Notes: a model not told the origin generated them from the letters alone. A stretch of DNA of 64,000 nucleotides from an uncultured Lachnospiraceae bacterium (GCA_947648875.1 CANSPM010000012.1:1-64000), one strand, 5' to 3'. Numbered from the stretch's first letter, positions 7,276 through 16,837 are shown. A program made the numbers and translations.

Positions 7276-10200
7276 ATGAACAACAGTGAATGGCAGATCA
7301 ACAGAATCGGCCTTATAGATTTCTGGTATTACGACGAACAGGAATTTGCGTTCCTGGATGGAAGAATGCTTCTGCGGGGGGCCAACGGTTCCGGCAAGTC
7401 AGTTACCATGCAGAGCTTCATCCCTCTGCTTCTGGACGGGAATATGCGGCCTGAGAGGCTGGACCCCTTTGGGTCAAGGGCCCGAAAGATGGAGAATTAT
7501 CTTCTGGAAGAGGGGGATGAACGGGAGGAGCGCACAGGCTATCTGTACATGGAACTTAAGCGCGCCGACAGCGATCAGTACGTTTCCATCGGCATGGGAA
7601 TACGGGCGCGAAAGAACAAAAAGCTGGATACCTGGTATTTCTGTGTGACCGACGGGCGGCGGATCGGCAAAGATCTTTTTTTGTATAAGGATGTGCAAAA
7701 CCGGATTACCTGTACCCGGCAGGAACTGAGAAACCGTCTGGGAGAAGGCGGGCGCATCATGGAGACCCAGGGGGAGTATGCAGGGTGTGTAAACCGGCTT
7801 CTGTTTGGTTTTGAGACCATGGAGGAATATCAGGAGATGCTGGATCTGCTGATTCAGCTGCGCACCCCCAAACTTTCCAAGGATTTCAAACCTACCATTA
7901 TCAATGAGATTTTGAGCAGGTCCTTGCAGACCCTCTCCGAGGACGATCTGCGCCCTATGTCGGAAGCCATTGAAAATATGGACAGCCAGAAGACGAATCT
8001 GGATACCCTGGATGAAAGCATACAGGCGGCAGAGCGGATCGAGCGGACTTTTGACCAATATAACCAGATTGTACTGTACGACAAGGCCCAGCTTTTCGTA
8101 AGCTGTGCCCGGGATTGCAAAAAGCAGGAGAAACGGCTGAAAGAACTGGCTCAGGAGAGGGCTGAAAGCGCTGCGGGGTTGGAGGAAGAAAAGGTAAGGT
8201 ATGAGGAACTCAGGCGGGAAGAAGAGGTTTTGGAGCAGGAGGAAAACTCTCTACAGGACAGCGACGCGGCAAAGTTAAAGCGGCAGGAAATAGAACTGAC
8301 AGGTAAAAAGGAACAGGCGGAGAGGGAAAGCGCCGAAAAGAGAAGGCAGGAACAGGAAAAAGAAGACAGATACCGGGAGATCGAGAACAGACAGAAAAAA
8401 CAAAACGCAAAGAATGAACAATTGTGGAAGGAGATCGAAAGCGGTCTTACGCGGATGGAGGAGACGCTGGGGGAGATTCCCTTTGACGATTTTGCGTTCT
8501 TGAAAAAAGAACTGCTGGAGGAACCGCAGAGGGAACCGGCGTTTCAGAGCCACTCCCGGCTGCTGGCGGAGTACGCGGGGCGCGTGGAAAAGGGCCGGGA
8601 AGTCCTTTACGAGGAGAAGAGCTGCCAGGAGAGTTACGACAGAAAATTGCAGGAGATGGATGGTCTGCGGGGAGAGCAGGAACAGAAGGAACGGGAACTT
8701 CGCCAGTATGAAACGCTGCTGGAGGAGACGAAAGACGAATGGATTGAGCGATTCTACCAGTGGGAGAAGGCAAGCAGGCTGCTGTGTCTGCCGGAGGAAG
8801 TGAAACAGCGCACCGCGCAGGCGGTGGAAAAGTATGTCTACGGGACGGACTTCAATGAGATTCGCAACCTGGGAAAGGAGGCATTCGAGACCCGGGAGAG
8901 GCAGCTGCGGGACGAGCTGTATGAAGCGCAGCGGCAGAGAAAGATTCTGGAAGAACAGCGGCAGCAGCTGGAAGATACGCTTGGGGAGTGGCGCGGCAGA
9001 AAGGAGCCGGAGCCGGAACGCGGCGAGGCCGTAAGGCGCAGCCGTCAGCTGCTTGCGGAGAAGGGGATTCCCTGTCAGCAGTTTTACAAAGTAGTTGATT
9101 TTGGAGAGCATCTGGAAGAGCGGCAGGCCTCCCGGCTGGAGGAAGCGTTGCTCTCCATGGGGATTCTGGACGCCCTGATTGTCCCGGCGGAATACCGGGA
9201 GACTGTGCTGTCCATGGAGCAGGGGGGCTGTGACCGATATATTTTCAGCGACGTATCCCGCGTGAAACAGAATCTGTTGGAGCTCCTGGATGTGGACAAT
9301 GGGGAAAACGATATTCTGAAATACCAGAGCGTCTCCCATATCCTGTCTTCCATAGGAGTGTATGGAGGGGGCAGGCCGGAGAAGGGCTGTGGTGACCAGA
9401 GCGGAAAAGAGGCGGCAGGGGACGGCGGAAGCACCTGGGTAAGCGCGGCAGGGAATTACAGAATAGGCGTATTGGAGGGAACCGTCACCGGCGAGTATCA
9501 GGCGTGCTACATAGGCGCGAGGGCGCGGGAGAGATTTCGGCAGGAGAAGATTGCGCGGCTGGAGCAGGAGGAGCAGGAGTTGCTTGCGCAGCTTGCGGAA
9601 TGGGTGAGAAAGCAGGAGGAACTGGAGGCGCAAAACAGGCTGTTGAAACAGGAGTGGGATGCGTATCCGGCGGAAACGGATCTGAAGGCTGCCGCCCGGG
9701 ATTTTGCGGATAAGAGCTATGATCTGGAGCAGATAGGCAACCGCGTAGTAAAGCTCCGGGAACAGCTGCGCCAGGCCAGGGAGGAACTTGAACAGGTGCA
9801 GATCCGGGTACGGGAAATCTGTGGAAAATGCTACCTCCCGGCAAGGCTGGATGTCTTTGGGGAGGCGCTTAAGGACCTGGGGATTTATCGGGAGTGCCTG
9901 ACGGATGTGCAGGTCCGGCACGGAGAATATCGAAACGGCATCTCTATAGTAAGCAGCCTGGAGGACAGTCTGGAGGAGAACGGGCAGGATTTGGACACCA
10001 TCCGTTATGAACTGGGAAAGATTACCCGGGAAAAGAATGACCTGGAGGCATCTCTGGTCTCCGTGCGCAGGCAGTTGGAACTCACCGACTATGAAAAAAT
10101 CAGGGAGAGATTGGATTTCTGCCTGGCAAGGCTGAAAGAATTGCCCGGATTGCGGGAGGATTGCAGAAGCCGACAGGCCCGGCTACAGGAGAAACAGGAA

Positions 10201-11526
10201 CAACTGGAACGGGATCTGGAGCAGCAGGAGGAGAGCCATCAGAAAAATCTGGTAAAATACAGACGCTTTGAGCGCGGGTTTCGGGAGGAATACCGGCTGG
10301 GATATGTGGAATGCCCGTTTGCGATAAGCGATGATATGGAGGATCAGGCTGCAAAGGTATGTGCCATGCTGGGAGGGAAATTTGGAGCCAAAGCCCTCAA
10401 TACCGAGCAGAGCAATGGCGCCCAAACAGCCCCTGCCGCGATGGAGCGGGGAAAACCCGGAGCCCGGAAGCAATCGGATCTTCTGGGCAGCTTACAGGCG
10501 GCTTATCATGAAAACCGGGGATATCTGGTGAACTTTCAACTCACGTTGCAGTCGCTTTTTGAGGAGGAAGAAGAGGAAGAGGACGCGTTTGCGGTTTCCA
10601 TGCGAAGAATTGACATTGTGGGAAAATACCGGGGGGCAAATGTCAGATTTAAAGAACTGCTGGAGAAACTGCGGGAGGACGCCGAAGTCCAGAAGCGTCT
10701 TCTCAGCGATAAGGAGCGGGAACTGTTTGAGGATATTCTCGCCAATACCATCAGTAAGAAGATCCGGGCCAAGATCCACTCCAGCAAGCGGTGGGTGAGC
10801 AACATGAATCGTCTTATGGAATCCATGCATACTTCCAGCGGCCTGAAATTAAGTCTGAGCTGGAAGAATAAGCAGGCTCAGAAAGAGGAACAGCTGGGTA
10901 CCAGGGAACTGGTGGAACTGCTGTCCAAAGACGCGGAGATCATGCGGCAGGAAGAGGTGGAGAAGTTGTCCCTGCACTTTCGCTCCAAGATCGCCGAGGC
11001 CAGAAAAATCACGGCGGAAGAAAACTCTGTGCAGTCCTTTCACGCCATTATGCGGGAAGTGCTGGATTACCGCAAATGGTTTGAGTTTACGCTGGAATGC
11101 CAGAAGACGGGAGAGCGGAAAAAGGATCTGACAGATCGGGTATTCTTCACTTTCAGCGGCGGCGAGAAGGCCATGTCTATGTATGTGCCGCTTTTTTCCG
11201 CAGTGGTGGCAAAGTACGCGGGCGCCAGGGCGGATGCCCCCCGGCTGATCTCTCTGGACGAGGCGTTCGCGGGGGTGGACGAGACCAATATCCGCGACAT
11301 GTTTCGGCTGATGGTGGAGTGCAGGTTTAATTTTATGATCAATTCCCAGGTGCTGTGGGGGGACTGTGATACGGTGCCGGGGCTGGCCATTTACCAGCTG
11401 CTGCGGCCGGAAAACGCCAGGTTCGTGACGGTGATCCGCTATATCTGGAACGGCAGGGAGCGTGTGCTTTCAGGCGAGGGGCAGGAGAACGGAAGGCTGG
11501 GGACACAGCATGGAGATGTGGTTTAA
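7276..11526 (+). CDS. jetC: Wadjet SMC-like ATPase JetC (TIGR02680 family)
   Basis: A 1416-aa SMC/Rad50-like ATPase, the loop-extruding motor of Wadjet. Walker A GANGSGKS lies at residues 35-42. Long coiled coils rich in E, Q, R and K fill roughly residues 290-640 and 760-1060, with a globular hinge-like region between them at about 600-720. The ABC signature FSGGEKAMS occurs near residue 1295 and the Walker B segment LISLDEAF near residue 1325. The ATG at 7276 is chosen because AAAGAGGGACC precedes it and the ATPase fold begins at once; an open frame extends back to a TTG at 7189 without a ribosome site. A run of glutamates (about 1096-1101) and an insertion with GKEAAGDGGS near 715 look like flexible loops. 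Confidence 0.9.
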   Translation: MNNSEWQINRIGLIDFWYYDEQEFAFLDGRMLLRGANGSGKSVTMQSFIPLLLDGNMRPERLDPFGSRARKMENYLLEEGDEREERTGYLYMELKRADSDQYVSIGMGIRARKNKKLDTWYFCVTDGRRIGKDLFLYKDVQNRITCTRQELRNRLGEGGRIMETQGEYAGCVNRLLFGFETMEEYQEMLDLLIQLRTPKLSKDFKPTIINEILSRSLQTLSEDDLRPMSEAIENMDSQKTNLDTLDESIQAAERIERTFDQYNQIVLYDKAQLFVSCARDCKKQEKRLKELAQERAESAAGLEEEKVRYEELRREEEVLEQEENSLQDSDAAKLKRQEIELTGKKEQAERESAEKRRQEQEKEDRYREIENRQKKQNAKNEQLWKEIESGLTRMEETLGEIPFDDFAFLKKELLEEPQREPAFQSHSRLLAEYAGRVEKGREVLYEEKSCQESYDRKLQEMDGLRGEQEQKERELRQYETLLEETKDEWIERFYQWEKASRLLCLPEEVKQRTAQAVEKYVYGTDFNEIRNLGKEAFETRERQLRDELYEAQRQRKILEEQRQQLEDTLGEWRGRKEPEPERGEAVRRSRQLLAEKGIPCQQFYKVVDFGEHLEERQASRLEEALLSMGILDALIVPAEYRETVLSMEQGGCDRYIFSDVSRVKQNLLELLDVDNGENDILKYQSVSHILSSIGVYGGGRPEKGCGDQSGKEAAGDGGSTWVSAAGNYRIGVLEGTVTGEYQACYIGARARERFRQEKIARLEQEEQELLAQLAEWVRKQEELEAQNRLLKQEWDAYPAETDLKAAARDFADKSYDLEQIGNRVVKLREQLRQAREELEQVQIRVREICGKCYLPARLDVFGEALKDLGIYRECLTDVQVRHGEYRNGISIVSSLEDSLEENGQDLDTIRYELGKITREKNDLEASLVSVRRQLELTDYEKIRERLDFCLARLKELPGLREDCRSRQARLQEKQEQLERDLEQQEESHQKNLVKYRRFERGFREEYRLGYVECPFAISDDMEDQAAKVCAMLGGKFGAKALNTEQSNGAQTAPAAMERGKPGARKQSDLLGSLQAAYHENRGYLVNFQLTLQSLFEEEEEEEDAFAVSMRRIDIVGKYRGANVRFKELLEKLREDAEVQKRLLSDKERELFEDILANTISKKIRAKIHSSKRWVSNMNRLMESMHTSSGLKLSLSWKNKQAQKEEQLGTRELVELLSKDAEIMRQEEVEKLSLHFRSKIAEARKITAEENSVQSFHAIMREVLDYRKWFEFTLECQKTGERKKDLTDRVFFTFSGGEKAMSMYVPLFSAVVAKYAGARADAPRLISLDEAFAGVDETNIRDMFRLMVECRFNFMINSQVLWGDCDTVPGLAIYQLLRPENARFVTVIRYIWNGRERVLSGEGQENGRLGTQHGDVV

Positions 11527-11540
11527 GGGAGTCGAAAGCC

Positions 11541-12959
11541 ATGGGAGAGCAAAATCAGTTGGAAGAATGTATCCGGTATTTCAGAGAGCGGAAAGTATAT
11601 GACGGGCTGTTTGGAAAGATGGCGGACAAATATCGGAGTCTGGGACATTTTGGCGGCACGGTGAGGCTCTCGGGACTGGACACAGAAGATTGCCGGCACC
11701 TGGGCGGCTTTTTAAAGAAGGATTACGAGGGACAGAAAACCGTCACGATTTCGGCGGCGGCCCTGGAGAAGGCCTTGGCGGAAAGCCGTTTTGCGGATTT
11801 GGCGTGGGAGGATATTCTGCGGGGGTATTTCGGCAGCGAACTGACGGGCCGCAAAGAGCAGAAACTGCTGGAGGATGCGGAGCGGGAAAGATTTTTTGCG
11901 GAAATAATCGGGATGGAGCCGGAAAGCCCGGGCAGTTTGTGGTTAGGACAGGTTTTGCAAGAAAAGAAAGAAGGGTATCTGCTGCTGATCAAGCATTATC
12001 GGGAGCAGCCGGAAATACTGCGGGGAAGTCTGCTGGTCCTGCTGCGGGCCATTCCGGAACTGCCGGTTCTGGCGGCCGGGGGAGGCGTGTTTTCCCATGA
12101 ACTGCTTGCGGTGTTTGCGGCCCGGACCACGGGAGATCCCCATTTTTTTGACACGGGAAAACCGGGAGAACAGCTGCTGATGTGTTTCTTAAGATCCGGA
12201 TTGTGGGAATCTCTGGTTCAGGAAAGATCGGACTTTTCGGTGCCGCGTTTTTCCGGGCGGGGAGGGGAGGACGGCGAGGGCTTCGCAGAAAGGGTGGATA
12301 TTCAGAACCGCGCCGTCCCGGCGGATTTTAAGGCGGAAGAAAGGGCCGCTCTCTTCTACAGAGCGGGCCTTCTTAAGGATGAACTCTCCAACCATGTGCT
12401 GGTGTACGGGATCGGCGCCGTGGAAAAAGATGGCAGGCCTCATAAGGGCATCCGGGGATATCTGGAGCAGCGGGAGCCAATACATCTGACGCTTATGACA
12501 TTGGGGAAACTGGCGCAGGTGAGCCCTCGGAGAGGAAAGCATGTGTATATGGTGGAAAATCCTGCGGTTTTTGCGATGCTGTCGAAAGCCTGGCCGGATG
12601 CCGCCATCATATGTGGCAACGGACAGATCCGCCTGGCCACATTGGTGTTGCTGGATCTGTTCGGCAAAGACACGGAATTTTGGTATGCGGGGGATTATGA
12701 TCCGGAGGGCCTGCTGATCGCGCAGAGGTTGAAGGAACGCTATGGGGAGAGGCTGCGGTTCTGGAAATATCGCCGGGAATTTTATGAGAAATACCGTTCC
12801 GACGTGCGGATCAGCGATAAGAGTCTGAAAAAGTTAGACCGCGTCTATGGGGAGGAATTACTGGAGATCCGACAGGCCATAGAGCAGTATGGGAAAGCGG
12901 CCTATCAGGAGGCCATGATGGAGGAGTATCTTGCGGACGGGCAGGAATTGGGTGTATAG
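11541..12959 (+). CDS. jetD: Wadjet nuclease subunit JetD (TIGR02679/DUF2399 family)
   Basis: A 472-aa protein, read as the Toprim-type DNA-cleaving subunit of Wadjet. The C-terminal third carries the DUF2399/Toprim-like features: VYMVENPAVF (glutamate of motif 1) near residue 338, ICGNGQIR, and FWYAGDYDPEGLLIAQRL near residue 390, holding the DxD-like metal site. It begins 14 nt after jetC behind AAGGGAGTCG and ends the operon. JetD homologues in other Wadjet types cut plasmid DNA once the SMC complex stalls on a small circle. The length is typical and no lesion is seen. Confidence 0.85.
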   Translation: MGEQNQLEECIRYFRERKVYDGLFGKMADKYRSLGHFGGTVRLSGLDTEDCRHLGGFLKKDYEGQKTVTISAAALEKALAESRFADLAWEDILRGYFGSELTGRKEQKLLEDAERERFFAEIIGMEPESPGSLWLGQVLQEKKEGYLLLIKHYREQPEILRGSLLVLLRAIPELPVLAAGGGVFSHELLAVFAARTTGDPHFFDTGKPGEQLLMCFLRSGLWESLVQERSDFSVPRFSGRGGEDGEGFAERVDIQNRAVPADFKAEERAALFYRAGLLKDELSNHVLVYGIGAVEKDGRPHKGIRGYLEQREPIHLTLMTLGKLAQVSPRRGKHVYMVENPAVFAMLSKAWPDAAIICGNGQIRLATLVLLDLFGKDTEFWYAGDYDPEGLLIAQRLKERYGERLRFWKYRREFYEKYRSDVRISDKSLKKLDRVYGEELLEIRQAIEQYGKAAYQEAMMEEYLADGQELGV

Positions 12960-13036
12960 TGCGTGTATGGATTGTCGGTGAGGTATGACGTAAACTTTTT
13001 GTATATGCCGGGTTGGCTGAGAATAGGAGACCAGTC

Positions 13037-14182
13037 ATGAAAAGTATCGTGTCAACACATGCAAAATCCGTTGATTTTTTGCTGGAAAATGCGGGACCGG
13101 TGATCCGGTACCGACTCCGCAGGGACATTCTACAGGATTTGACACCCGGGGAGGAAGAGCGGCTGTTAGAGCAGATCTACCAGCTGCCTCCCTTTGTATT
13201 GCTGCAAAGTTATGTGAAGCCGGACGGCTACATTGGCAGCGGCATGCACAGCTGGGACAACTGGCGGGGGCAGGTGCTGCATGCAACTCCCCTACAGGAC
13301 GGGGAGAGTGCCGCAAGGCTGTTGTCTTATTACAGAATACCCAGGAGGCATCCTATGGTGGCCGGATTCGTGGCCGCCATGCGGGATGAAGAAATTCTGC
13401 GCGCGGAATTTTCTTACATTCCTCCGGAAATTCCCCGCTTTGAGAAACGTTTTGTGGGCCTGAACAACGGAAACTGTCTGCAAGCCCTGCTGTATACCAT
13501 GCAGGCCATGTTGGGATATGGGGATGACTATGAGGATCTGAGAGATTTTCAGCAGATATGCCTTAAGGGGTTTGAGCGTGTGGCACAGGCCCGTTCTCTG
13601 GAGGAACTTACGAAATATGACGCTGGGGCAAAGCGGAAATACAACCATCCCTATATTGAAGCGGAGGACTACTTTCCCGACGTCTACACGCTGGCTACAT
13701 TGGCCTATACCGGAAGCTGGCGGGGGGAGTCGTCGACGGCCATGTTGGCGCGGGCCCTGAACCATATCAATGCCGTCATGCGACCGGACAACGAAATGCA
13801 AGTGCGCTTATGCGGTAAATATGTGGGGCCCTGCTTTGCGCTGATACGTCCCATCAGGGCTTTTCGCCCTGATCTGATTGACACCATCGCATACCGGCGG
13901 ATCTTAAGTGAGATTGCCATGTTGGGCGTGGGGCAGCGGGCAGATGTGATCCGGGAGTCCGTTGCCAATGTGGAGGAGGCTTTGGACGAAGAAGGGGTTC
14001 TTCGGATGGACTTTAACACGCTTCACAATAAACGGTATTCGCCCAAGCGCATTGAGTATCCCTCTCCCTATGGGGATGTGCGGCTGGAAGCGGATTATGG
14101 GAAGAAAAACGCGTTTTTATGTGATCTGACTTTCTGGGCGCTGGAGTTTTTGTGGCTGGCAGAGGAGAAATGCGCGATTTGA
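13037..14182 (+). CDS. Uncharacterised helical protein, possibly terpenoid-cyclase-like toroid fold
   Basis: A 381-aa cytosolic protein with no signal peptide and no catalytic motif that I can name. Repeated helical units with WDNWRGQVLHATPL, GLNNGNCLQALLY and EDYFPDVYTLATLAYTG recall the alpha/alpha-toroid of prenyltransferase/squalene-cyclase-like proteins, but this is a weak impression. The ATG at 13037 is preferred because AGGAGACCAGTC precedes it; the frame stays open to a TTG at 13013. It lies 77 nt after jetD on the same strand and could be read through from the jet promoter, but it is not a known Wadjet component. A 9-bp hairpin follows the stop. Confidence 0.6.
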   Translation: MKSIVSTHAKSVDFLLENAGPVIRYRLRRDILQDLTPGEEERLLEQIYQLPPFVLLQSYVKPDGYIGSGMHSWDNWRGQVLHATPLQDGESAARLLSYYRIPRRHPMVAGFVAAMRDEEILRAEFSYIPPEIPRFEKRFVGLNNGNCLQALLYTMQAMLGYGDDYEDLRDFQQICLKGFERVAQARSLEELTKYDAGAKRKYNHPYIEAEDYFPDVYTLATLAYTGSWRGESSTAMLARALNHINAVMRPDNEMQVRLCGKYVGPCFALIRPIRAFRPDLIDTIAYRRILSEIAMLGVGQRADVIRESVANVEEALDEEGVLRMDFNTLHNKRYSPKRIEYPSPYGDVRLEADYGKKNAFLCDLTFWALEFLWLAEEKCAI

Positions 14183-14185
14183 ATC

Positions 14186-14208
14186 CAGGGGAAGGAGAGC
14201 TTCCCCTG
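14186..14208 (+). terminator. Hairpin after the 13037 gene
   Basis: CAGGGGAAG at 14186-14194 pairs perfectly with CTTCCCCTG at 14200-14208 around a 5-nt loop. No T-run follows, so it may be a weak terminator or mRNA 3' stabiliser. Confidence 0.45.
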
Positions 14209-14293
14209 TGAGGATTGGGCCGGATTATAAATCTACGGAAATCATTTGCTGTCCGCAGGACGCCCCGGCAGGGCGCAATGCATCCTTCCCTAA

Positions 14294-14584
14294 GTGTTGT
14301 ATAAGCGCGCCCTCTTTCAGGGGGGGGGAGTATATAATCGGTGGGCAAAGGAAGCCGTGGCACAGATCCGGCAGAAGAATTATGTCCGGGAAATGAGGGC
14401 GGCTGCGGACAATGTGCTGCTGGTGGGGATAAATAATGATAAGCGTACCAGGAAGCATCCGTGCGCTGTTGAGGAAATAAATACCGGAACCCGCGTAGTC
14501 CGCATATATGTCAGTGACAAAAGAGGGCATGTGGAATGGCTTAAAGCCGTCCACATGCCCTCTCTGTATGATTTGTGCCCATAG
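14294..14584 (+). pseudogene. C-terminal fragment of an AAA-ATPase/PD-(D/E)XK nuclease (PDDEXK_9-like)
   Basis: The segment from about 14330 to 14475 encodes YNRWAKEAVAQIRQKNYV and then ADNVLLVGINNDKRTRKHPC. This closely follows the tail of the widespread Clostridia/Bacteroidetes family with an N-terminal AAA ATPase and a C-terminal PD-(D/E)XK nuclease (DUF1703). Only this end is present; the ATPase and the nuclease core are absent. A G9 run at 14320-14328 sits just ahead of the homologous part. The rest of the open frame is antisense to the terminator hairpin at 14522-14563. It is a non-functional leftover. Confidence 0.5.
14522..14563 (-). terminator. Long hairpin, terminator for the minus-strand hydrolase
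   Basis: AGAGGGCATGTGGA at 14522-14535 pairs exactly with TCCACATGCCCTCT at 14550-14563. The 14-nt loop can pair further through GGCT/AGCC. Read on the minus strand the stem is followed by a short T-run (TTTT), which fits termination of transcription coming from 14769. Confidence 0.6.
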
Positions 14585-14768
14585 TCGATAGAGAAATTCT
14601 CTTTCCCTATACAGGGATTGGCTATGTATACAAAATAAGGGCGACTTGTCGACACAGGAAGCTAATCTGTGAAAAAAGACGCTTCCGAACCCGATTTTGT
14701 ATAGATTGACTGTGTTAGGTTTTTTCTGACACATATTTCGTCACTTGTAGAAAATAATTTGCAATTGC

Positions 14769-15740
14769 CTATTGTTCCATCCAATTGAACACATGCTCCA
14801 CAATCTGGTCCAGAAATTCAAAGTGGAGATAGTGGCTGCCCTCCAGCCGGATCACTTCCCCCCTGCCGTTCTCAGGCAGAATATCGTAGTGCAGCTGTTC
14901 CCAGGAAGACATGAGTTCGCAGTTACTGCCGGACACAAACTCCAGGACGGCCACCTGGTCGGGAAAGCGCATGCCCCTGGCGGTCTCCACATTGGCATCC
15001 AGAAATTTCATTTCATTCATAACAGTCTTGTTATAAGCATTGTCCACAGATAAAATACGGTAAACTTCCAGTTCTTTTTCCGTATAAGGATAGGTGCTAT
15101 CGGCGTATATTGCACTTCGGGGATCGCCCGCAGACAGCAGACGGGTAAGCCCCACACCGCTCATTGCCTTCGACAGATATCCGGACAGTTTGTTGATTGC
15201 GGTCATACTGATGGGAAGCGGCTGCTCATCATTCATGCCGGGAACGGAAGGGTCTATGCCGATAAAGCCTTTTACCTCATCGGGATACTGATTGGCCCAA
15301 TAGAGGGAATACAGTCCCCCGATGGAATGGGCCATCAGATAATATTCTTCATATCCAAGGGTTTCCACACAGGTGTGGAGTTCATTTACAATATTCTCAA
15401 TGGTGCGGTCCTGGTCTGCTCCATCGGACAGGCCATAGCCAAAGGGTTCCACAGTCACTACACAATAGTTTTGGGAAAGAGCGTCTGCGAGAGGTTCCAG
15501 TTCCAGCACGGGAGACGCGCATGACAACCCTGACAACAGGATAATGACCGGCTGATTGGATTCTCCCTTCATATCAACCCGCATGCTTTTTCCGTTCACC
15601 GAGACTTCCTGCCCGTAGGCATCTTGTAGTTTGGGTTTTGCCGCAAGCCTGCAAATGGCATTGATGATAATTCCAAGCACGATGACTGCGGCCAGCAGAA
15701 TCAGCAACCACTTTAGTACTTTTCTGATTTTACGCAACAT
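14769..15740 (-). CDS. Membrane-anchored alpha/beta hydrolase
   Basis: The 323-aa product starts with a basic segment and one membrane helix (residues 9-30, LLILLAAVIVLGIIINAI), so it is probably anchored with the catalytic domain outside. The hydrolase core shows an oxyanion-region LLSGLSC, a nucleophile elbow AHSIGG (Ser as nucleophile, with Ala in place of the first Gly) in MAHSIGGLYSLYWA, and a final catalytic His in EGSHYLHFEFL. Substrate cannot be told. The start is set at the ATG at 15740 because a perfect AAAGGAGGAAC lies just upstream, although the frame is open to 15815. A good promoter is at 15816-15844 and a hairpin terminator lies downstream, so it is a single-gene unit. Confidence 0.85.
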   Translation of the reverse strand: MLRKIRKVLKWLLILLAAVIVLGIIINAICRLAAKPKLQDAYGQEVSVNGKSMRVDMKGESNQPVIILLSGLSCASPVLELEPLADALSQNYCVVTVEPFGYGLSDGADQDRTIENIVNELHTCVETLGYEEYYLMAHSIGGLYSLYWANQYPDEVKGFIGIDPSVPGMNDEQPLPISMTAINKLSGYLSKAMSGVGLTRLLSAGDPRSAIYADSTYPYTEKELEVYRILSVDNAYNKTVMNEMKFLDANVETARGMRFPDQVAVLEFVSGSNCELMSSWEQLHYDILPENGRGEVIRLEGSHYLHFEFLDQIVEHVFNWMEQ

Positions 15741-15815
15741 GTTTTGTTCCTCCTTTGAATAGGTGTATTGTTCAATATGTCCTATATTGTGATTTTGGAC
15801 CGTTATGACTGACAT

Positions 15816-15844
15816 ATTATAGAGTATCTGCCATGAATTTGCAA
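15816..15844 (-). promoter_or_regulatory. Sigma-A promoter of the hydrolase gene
   Basis: On the minus strand, TTGCAA (15844-15839) and TATAAT (15821-15816) are separated by 17 nt. The predicted start is near 15809, giving a leader of about 70 nt before the ATG at 15740. Confidence 0.7.
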
Positions 15845-16041
15845 GGGCATTTTATGCAATACATATTCTGACGTTTCTCGACTGTATGATTTGATGGGAC
15901 TACAATAGAAGTGCAGAATTTCGTGGCGGCTATATTTTGAGGGACAGGATCGGGCCGGGTCCGGCCCTCGTAAATGGGGAGAAATAGGCTATGGGCCGGA
16001 TTTTTTGGAGAAGAGGGAGTATTTTGGAGTATAAGTATATT

Positions 16042-16475
16042 ATGGCTGTAAAATATGCGGTTATAGACACGGAAACAAGCTGGCAGATCAAAGTGTTGTC
16101 CATCGGTGTTGTCATTGCGCAAGATGGAGTGTTTGAGGTAATAGACAAAAAGTATATGATATTGAAGAGGCGGCTAAAGTCAGGGAATGTTTTCTTATGC
16201 TCTGGCGCTTAAGGGCTAGAAACCGGACAAATGTAAAAAGTCGGAGCAACGCATCCGTTGATTCCAGATGCTTCCCGGAATTACATTCATTTAGATGGCA
16301 AGACATCCTGAAAATGGTGGCCTACAAATAATATAATCCGGTGATTTTTGTGGACGTGAAATGCTGTGCTATGGGATGATTGAAGAGGTGGGATAAGGTG
16401 GGGGATGTGAAAAAAGGATATTGCGAGATGTATAATGCTTTGTCGGATGCGGTGGATGAGTTGTGGATTATGTAG
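16042..16475 (+). pseudogene. Decayed DnaQ/RNase T-like 3'-5' exonuclease
   Basis: Translation from ATG 16042 gives MAVKYAVIDTETSW and LSIGVVI. The DxE of exonuclease motif I is in VIDTET. The frame is lost after about 50 codons. Further pieces of the same family appear downstream in other frames: FRWQDILKMVAYK-stop-YNPVI around 16290-16340, and a last piece, YNALSDAVDELWIM, ending at TAG 16473-16475, which matches the usual motif III neighbourhood with Asp. Multiple shifts and an internal stop make it a clear pseudogene. It marks the left edge of the AT-rich defence island. From 15845 to 16041 nothing else is seen. Confidence 0.7.
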
Positions 16476-16674
16476 TATTTAGGGTACTTGATAGGGGGAA
16501 AATCATTAAGAGAAAATTTGAAGTAGTATATTTCTGAAAAACATGCTGTGTCACGAGATAATTTCGAAGAAATATAAATACCATATTCATGTCCTGAGAT
16601 ATTTTCAATATGATTATATTTTATACATTGTAAGAAAGATGACCAAAAATATATGAAGGAAGTCCCTATATATA
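16476..16674. other. AT-rich gene-free stretch before the defence island
   Basis: No open frame of note and no recognisable element is visible. The base composition turns sharply AT-rich here and stays so through the first island genes, marking a compositional boundary near 16480. Confidence 0.5.
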
Positions 16675-16703
16675 TTGACTATACGCTATAGAAGCGATAC
16701 AAT
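16675..16703 (+). promoter_or_regulatory. Sigma-A promoter of the defence island operon
   Basis: TTGACT at 16675-16680 and TACAAT at 16698-16703 are each five of six matches, with an ideal 17-nt spacer. The first island gene starts at 16926, so the transcript would carry a leader of about 215 nt. Confidence 0.7.
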
Positions 16704-16837
16704 ACGTCATAAGATGTATTAAGGAAATGGAGTATTGGAAATTATGTGATTATGTATTTATATAAAGATTTGCCTGTTTTACTTTTTGTTAAATATATAA
16801 TTGTAAAAAGTGTAGTTTGATTTTTAAATTATTTAAA

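Noticed and set aside
8275..9921. 548-aa open frame on the minus strand
   Set aside because: It is the antisense shadow of the coiled-coil part of jetC, whose codon bias leaves the complementary frame free of stops. Composition is leucine/proline-rich and no family is recognisable.
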